From contig JAGLZG010000164.1 in the NCBI GenBank assembly GCA_023131705.1, forward strand, positions 1-13,329: DNA of 13,329 nt, written 5' to 3'. Within the stretch, counting starts at the first letter, position 1. Each line of letters starts with the position of its first letter. Shown piece by piece: positions 11,269 through 13,329 of this stretch. The translations under genes and the position numbers were made by a program. The notes beneath the pieces were generated by a model. That model was not told where the DNA came from, ran no database searches, and was given only the letters and a program-made list of their open reading frames with translations. The stretch is from Nanobdellota archaeon (GTDB taxonomy: Archaea > Nanobdellota > Nanobdellia > Woesearchaeales > B3-WOES).

Positions 11269-12156
11269 CTATCCCTCAGCACCCTGCACAACCAACAAAT
11301 CCTCTGTTGTTAACTTCTCTCTCTTTGCTATCTTGTCATTGACAATATCAAGCTTCTCTTTCAGTGTTTTTGCTTTATTACTATCTTCCTTCTTTTTTCT
11401 GTCCAGCTTTGAGGATTTTATCTTCTTGTCTATCTCACCCATCTCAACAAGCCTTTCCTTTAGCTTGTCATTAATCTCCTTAAACCTTTTCTTCACATCA
11501 AAGAATTTTTTATAAGCGCCCTCTTCTTTGCTTTTTAGTTCATCTATTTCATTGGATATCTCAATAACTTCTTCATGTTTTTCCTGGCTTTTCTTTGCCT
11601 CATTCTGGACCTTTTTATGCTCCCCATCAGACTTTTCCCTTAACTCATCTATCTCCTTGTCAATATTATGTATCTTTTCAAATATCCCGGAAATAACTCT
11701 TGCTTCATCAAACTTCTTCTTCAAAGCTTTTATTTCCTTCATAATAGCCTTTTCTTTATCAAAACTCATCACATTTATTTCAATACTATGCTCTAATCTT
11801 TCAATCTCTCTTTTTAGTATAGAAGGATCCCCCTTTATGCCATATTTCTCCTGTATCTCTCTTTTCTCCTTTTGCAATTCCTTAACTACTTTTATTTTCT
11901 CTTTGATTTCAGAATTATAGTTTGTTCTCTTCTTTTTATCATCTTTTACATGTTTAGTGAGCTTATTCCTCTTACTTTTAGAACTCTTAACATCACCTAT
12001 TAAACTCTTAATTTCAGAACCAATCTTATCTTTTTTTTCAAAAACAGCCTCTTTTTGGTCATTCAGCTGATTAAGTTCTCTTCTTAAAGTACTAATCTCT
12101 CTCCTAAGTTCAGAACTCCTTCTAAATAAATCCTTTTTTTCTTTCTCTGATAGCAT
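11269..12156 (-). CDS. Archaeal coiled-coil protein (COG1340-like)
   Basis: A 295-residue protein that is almost entirely charged heptad-like helix (EKEKKDLFRRSSELRREIST at the start), broken near residue 104 (YGIKGDPS) and again near 155. The C-terminus LTTEDLLVVQGAEG is a short conserved-looking tail. Length, breaks and tail fit the uncharacterised archaeal coiled-coil family COG1340, some members of which are mislabelled as phosphoserine phosphatases; no phosphatase motif is present. The central break suggests an antiparallel hairpin. A structural or nucleoprotein role is possible but not shown. It lies 143 nt after L12 on the same strand, with its own TATA, and converges with the 10675-11264 region. 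Confidence 0.7.
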   Translation of the reverse strand: MLSEKEKKDLFRRSSELRREISTLRRELNQLNDQKEAVFEKKDKIGSEIKSLIGDVKSSKSKRNKLTKHVKDDKKKRTNYNSEIKEKIKVVKELQKEKREIQEKYGIKGDPSILKREIERLEHSIEINVMSFDKEKAIMKEIKALKKKFDEARVISGIFEKIHNIDKEIDELREKSDGEHKKVQNEAKKSQEKHEEVIEISNEIDELKSKEEGAYKKFFDVKKRFKEINDKLKERLVEMGEIDKKIKSSKLDRKKKEDSNKAKTLKEKLDIVNDKIAKREKLTTEDLLVVQGAEG

Positions 12157-12178
12157 ATCCGCTCACGTTCTCTGCCAT

Positions 12179-12188
12179 TTTAAATAAA
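12179..12188 (-). promoter_or_regulatory. TATA of the coiled-coil gene
   Basis: TTTATTTAAA on the minus strand (12188-12179) lies about 25-30 nt before the ATG at 12156, giving a leaderless or nearly leaderless start. No good Shine-Dalgarno precedes the ATG, which agrees. Confidence 0.55.
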
Positions 12189-12254
12189 GCTTTTTTCTGC
12201 GCTAAAGTCATTCATTTAGTTCTGCACCGGCACATACTTGTGTCAGGGCACCCC

Positions 12255-12264
12255 CTTTATAAAT
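12255..12264 (-). promoter_or_regulatory. Second, upstream TATA box
   Basis: ATTTATAAAG on the minus strand (12264-12255) is a good TATA box and would start transcription near 12233. That transcript would carry a 77-nt leader before the coiled-coil gene containing an 11-codon ORF (12215-12180, MNDFSAEKSFI). It may be an alternative promoter or serve a small RNA. Confidence 0.4.
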
Positions 12265-12281
12265 CACTAATAGGGAGGACC

Positions 12282-12300
12282 AATGTGACTAAGTCACATT
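12282..12300. repeat. 9-bp inverted repeat touching the L12 stop codon
   Basis: AATGTGACT (12282-12290) and AGTCACATT (12292-12300) are perfect inverted repeats around one base. The last base is part of the L12 stop codon. A hairpin here could protect the 3' end of the stalk mRNA or mark its end; there is no T-run on the minus strand after it. Confidence 0.55.
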
Positions 12301-12617
12301 CAGCCAAACAAACTTCCTAACCCAGCAGCAGCCTGTTCTTCAGACTTCTTTTCTTCTTCAGCGTCTTTCTTCTTTTCTTCTTTTGCAGCCCCTTCAGCCT
12401 TTGCTTCCCCGCTTTCAGCAGCAGGTGCAGCAGCAACCGGAACAGCAGCTTTCTTTATAGCTTCATCAATATTAACGCCGTCTAAAGCAGCCACTAAAGC
12501 CTTAACTCTGGCTTCATCTGGTTTAACACCAGCAGCTTCTAAGACTTTCTTAACACCAGCCTCTTCTATTTTCTGTCCAGCTTTATGAAGAAGCATTGCC
12601 GCATATATATATTCCAT
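12300..12617 (-). CDS. rpl12: Ribosomal stalk protein P1 (L12)
   Basis: A 105-residue acidic stalk protein: MEYIYAAMLLHKAGQKIEEA is the N-terminal dimerisation domain that binds P0, residues 64-78 form an alanine/proline hinge, a lysine/glutamate-rich stretch follows, and GLGSLFG at the end is the conserved peptide that recruits elongation factors aEF1A and aEF2. Length is typical. GGAGGT on the minus strand 6 nt before the ATG is the strongest Shine-Dalgarno in the window, in keeping with the several copies of L12 needed per ribosome. P0 lies upstream with a 101-nt gap that contains a hairpin. Confidence 0.97.
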   Translation of the reverse strand: MEYIYAAMLLHKAGQKIEEAGVKKVLEAAGVKPDEARVKALVAALDGVNIDEAIKKAAVPVAAAPAAESGEAKAEGAAKEEKKKDAEEEKKSEEQAAAGLGSLFG

Positions 12618-12623
12618 TTTTAT

Positions 12624-12629
12624 ACCTCC
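12624..12629 (-). promoter_or_regulatory. Strong Shine-Dalgarno of L12
   Basis: GGAGGT on the minus strand, 6 nt before the L12 ATG, is a full match to the archaeal consensus. It would favour independent high translation of L12 within a P0-L12 message. Confidence 0.8.
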
Positions 12630-12666
12630 AATAAATTTAACTTTTATTTTTCAAATCGCCTCACCC

Positions 12667-12691
12667 CAGTTTTTCGCTTTGCGAAAAACTG
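12667..12691. repeat. 11-bp hairpin between P0 and L12
   Basis: CAGTTTTTCGC (12667-12677) and GCGAAAAACTG (12681-12691) pair perfectly with a 3-nt loop. It lies in the 101-nt gap, about 50 nt upstream of the L12 start codon on the minus strand. It could be a processing site, a partial terminator or a regulatory RNA structure that sets the P0:L12 ratio. No T-run follows on the minus strand. Confidence 0.7.
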
Positions 12692-12718
12692 TGATTGACA
12701 ATATTATAATTATGATTT

Positions 12719-13329
12719 TTATTGATTTTCTTTTCCAGCCTCTTCAAGAAGTGCACCCGCACTCTCTTTCTTATCCTCACCAGTTGCATGCTTTTTATAA
12801 GCATTAACTATCTTTGACACACCATCATCTGTTTGTTTAGGCTCTTCCTTTTTCTCTTCAACCTTTGGTTCTGGTTCTTCTTTAGGTACTTCGGCAGGTT
12901 TAGGTGCCTCTTCAGCTTTCGGCTCTTCTGGCTTAGCTTCCTCAGCAGGTTTTTCCTCAACTTTAGGTTCTTCTGGTTTAACTTCTTCCTTAACTTCAGG
13001 TTTTGGCTCCTCTTTCTTCTCTTCAGCTTTCGGCTCTTCCTTTTTCTCTTCTACTTTAACCTCTTCTTCCTTTACCTCAACAGGTTTTTCCACAGTTTCT
13101 ATTTTAGCTGTCTCTTTTATGCCTTTTGCAACTCTTTCTGCGCTCGTCAGCATGTCTTCTACAACAACATCAGCCATAAATTTGCTTTCTTCAGCAAGGC
13201 CTTTGCATTCATAAAATACCTTTCTTATTATAACATCAACATTCTCTTTTGTAAAATAACCACTTTCAACACTAAGGTTAAATGATTCTGAAGAAGCATT
13301 CATAATCTTGTCAATAAACTCTTTTTCAT
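12719..13329 (-). CDS. rpl10: Ribosomal stalk base protein P0 (L10), C-terminal part
   Basis: The frame is open to the window edge, so the start and the rRNA-binding N-terminal domain are missing; about 203 residues are visible. EKEFIDKI and SESFNLSVESGYFTKENVDVIIRK are the helical spine of archaeal P0, where L12 dimers attach (VDVIIRKVFYECKGLAEESK and the following helix). A long tail of lysine, glutamate and proline (PEEPKVEEKP and similar, about 80 residues) follows. The end is TDDGVSKIVNAYKKHATGED and then GALLEEAGKENQ. Typical archaeal P0 ends with GLGALFG or similar; this one does not. No frameshift is seen that would restore the motif. L12 follows on the same strand. Confidence 0.92.
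   Translation of the reverse strand, partial: EKEFIDKIMNASSESFNLSVESGYFTKENVDVIIRKVFYECKGLAEESKFMADVVVEDMLTSAERVAKGIKETAKIETVEKPVEVKEEEVKVEEKKEEPKAEEKKEEPKPEVKEEVKPEEPKVEEKPAEEAKPEEPKAEEAPKPAEVPKEEPEPKVEEKKEEPKQTDDGVSKIVNAYKKHATGEDKKESAGALLEEAGKENQ

Noticed and set aside
11333..11920. Long plus-strand open frames opposite the coiled-coil gene
   Set aside because: They are Ser/Leu/Phe-rich shadows of a lysine/glutamate-rich gene on the other strand; there is no promoter or Shine-Dalgarno.
12833..13285. 150-codon plus-strand frame rich in Phe/Leu/Arg opposite P0
   Set aside because: It is the reverse image of the K/E/P repeat tail of P0 and has no start signals.

Overview
This window is a gene-dense, AT-rich piece of an archaeal genome. 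Archaeal markers visible in the sequence are a 69-residue histone, aIF5A with its modifiable lysine, ribosomal proteins L40e, S24e, S27ae, P0 (L10) and P1 (L12), RNA polymerase subunit Rpo7 beside Spt4, A-rich BRE plus TATA promoters, and many leaderless or nearly leaderless starts. Small genes and several genes of unknown function would suit a DPANN-type lineage such as Woesearchaeota or Pacearchaeota, but that placement is inference and there is no rRNA here to test it.

Layout. (1) 1-3060 is an accessory-looking part. It holds the tail of an unknown gene, an unknown 157-residue protein, two consecutive 68-nt cloverleaf-like palindromic elements (627-768), a SprT-like zinc metalloprotease, and two minus-strand genes: an unknown 244-residue protein and an HTH_10 (Bat-type) transcription regulator. 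Near-identical palindromes sit beside the TATA boxes of both minus-strand genes, so a self-regulating local switch is likely. (2) 3120-5157 is a plus-strand operon: histone, aIF5A, L40e and a site-2 protease. It meets a minus-strand FKBP-type prolyl isomerase tail to tail. (3) 5734-7744 is a tightly overlapping operon: P-loop nucleotide kinase, dCMP deaminase, PIN-domain RNase and a family 2 glycosyltransferase, possibly led by an 8-codon upstream ORF. (4) 7755-9254 is the classic archaeal Rpo7-Spt4-S24e-S27ae transcription/translation operon; S24e uses a TTG start. (5) 9357-10379 is an isolated trpD.

(6) 10380-11268 is again accessory-looking. It has a possible structured RNA with a terminator-like hairpin, then a small gene (138 residues; an RNAP alpha-CTD-like helical N-terminus and a coiled coil are guessed). 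That gene is bracketed by a 483-bp-spaced direct repeat containing promoter and gene start, the mark of a decayed tandem duplication. (7) 11269-13329, minus strand, holds the ribosomal stalk pair P0 (cut by the window end) and P1/L12, followed by an archaeal coiled-coil protein. P0 has a long K/E/P tail and lacks the usual C-terminal GLGxLFG peptide, which L12 keeps.

The clearest structures that ordinary genes do not explain are the twin cloverleaf elements, the paired operators of the HTH_10 regulator, and the decayed tandem repeat around 10675-11091. No CRISPR array, tRNA, rRNA or complete insertion sequence was seen.
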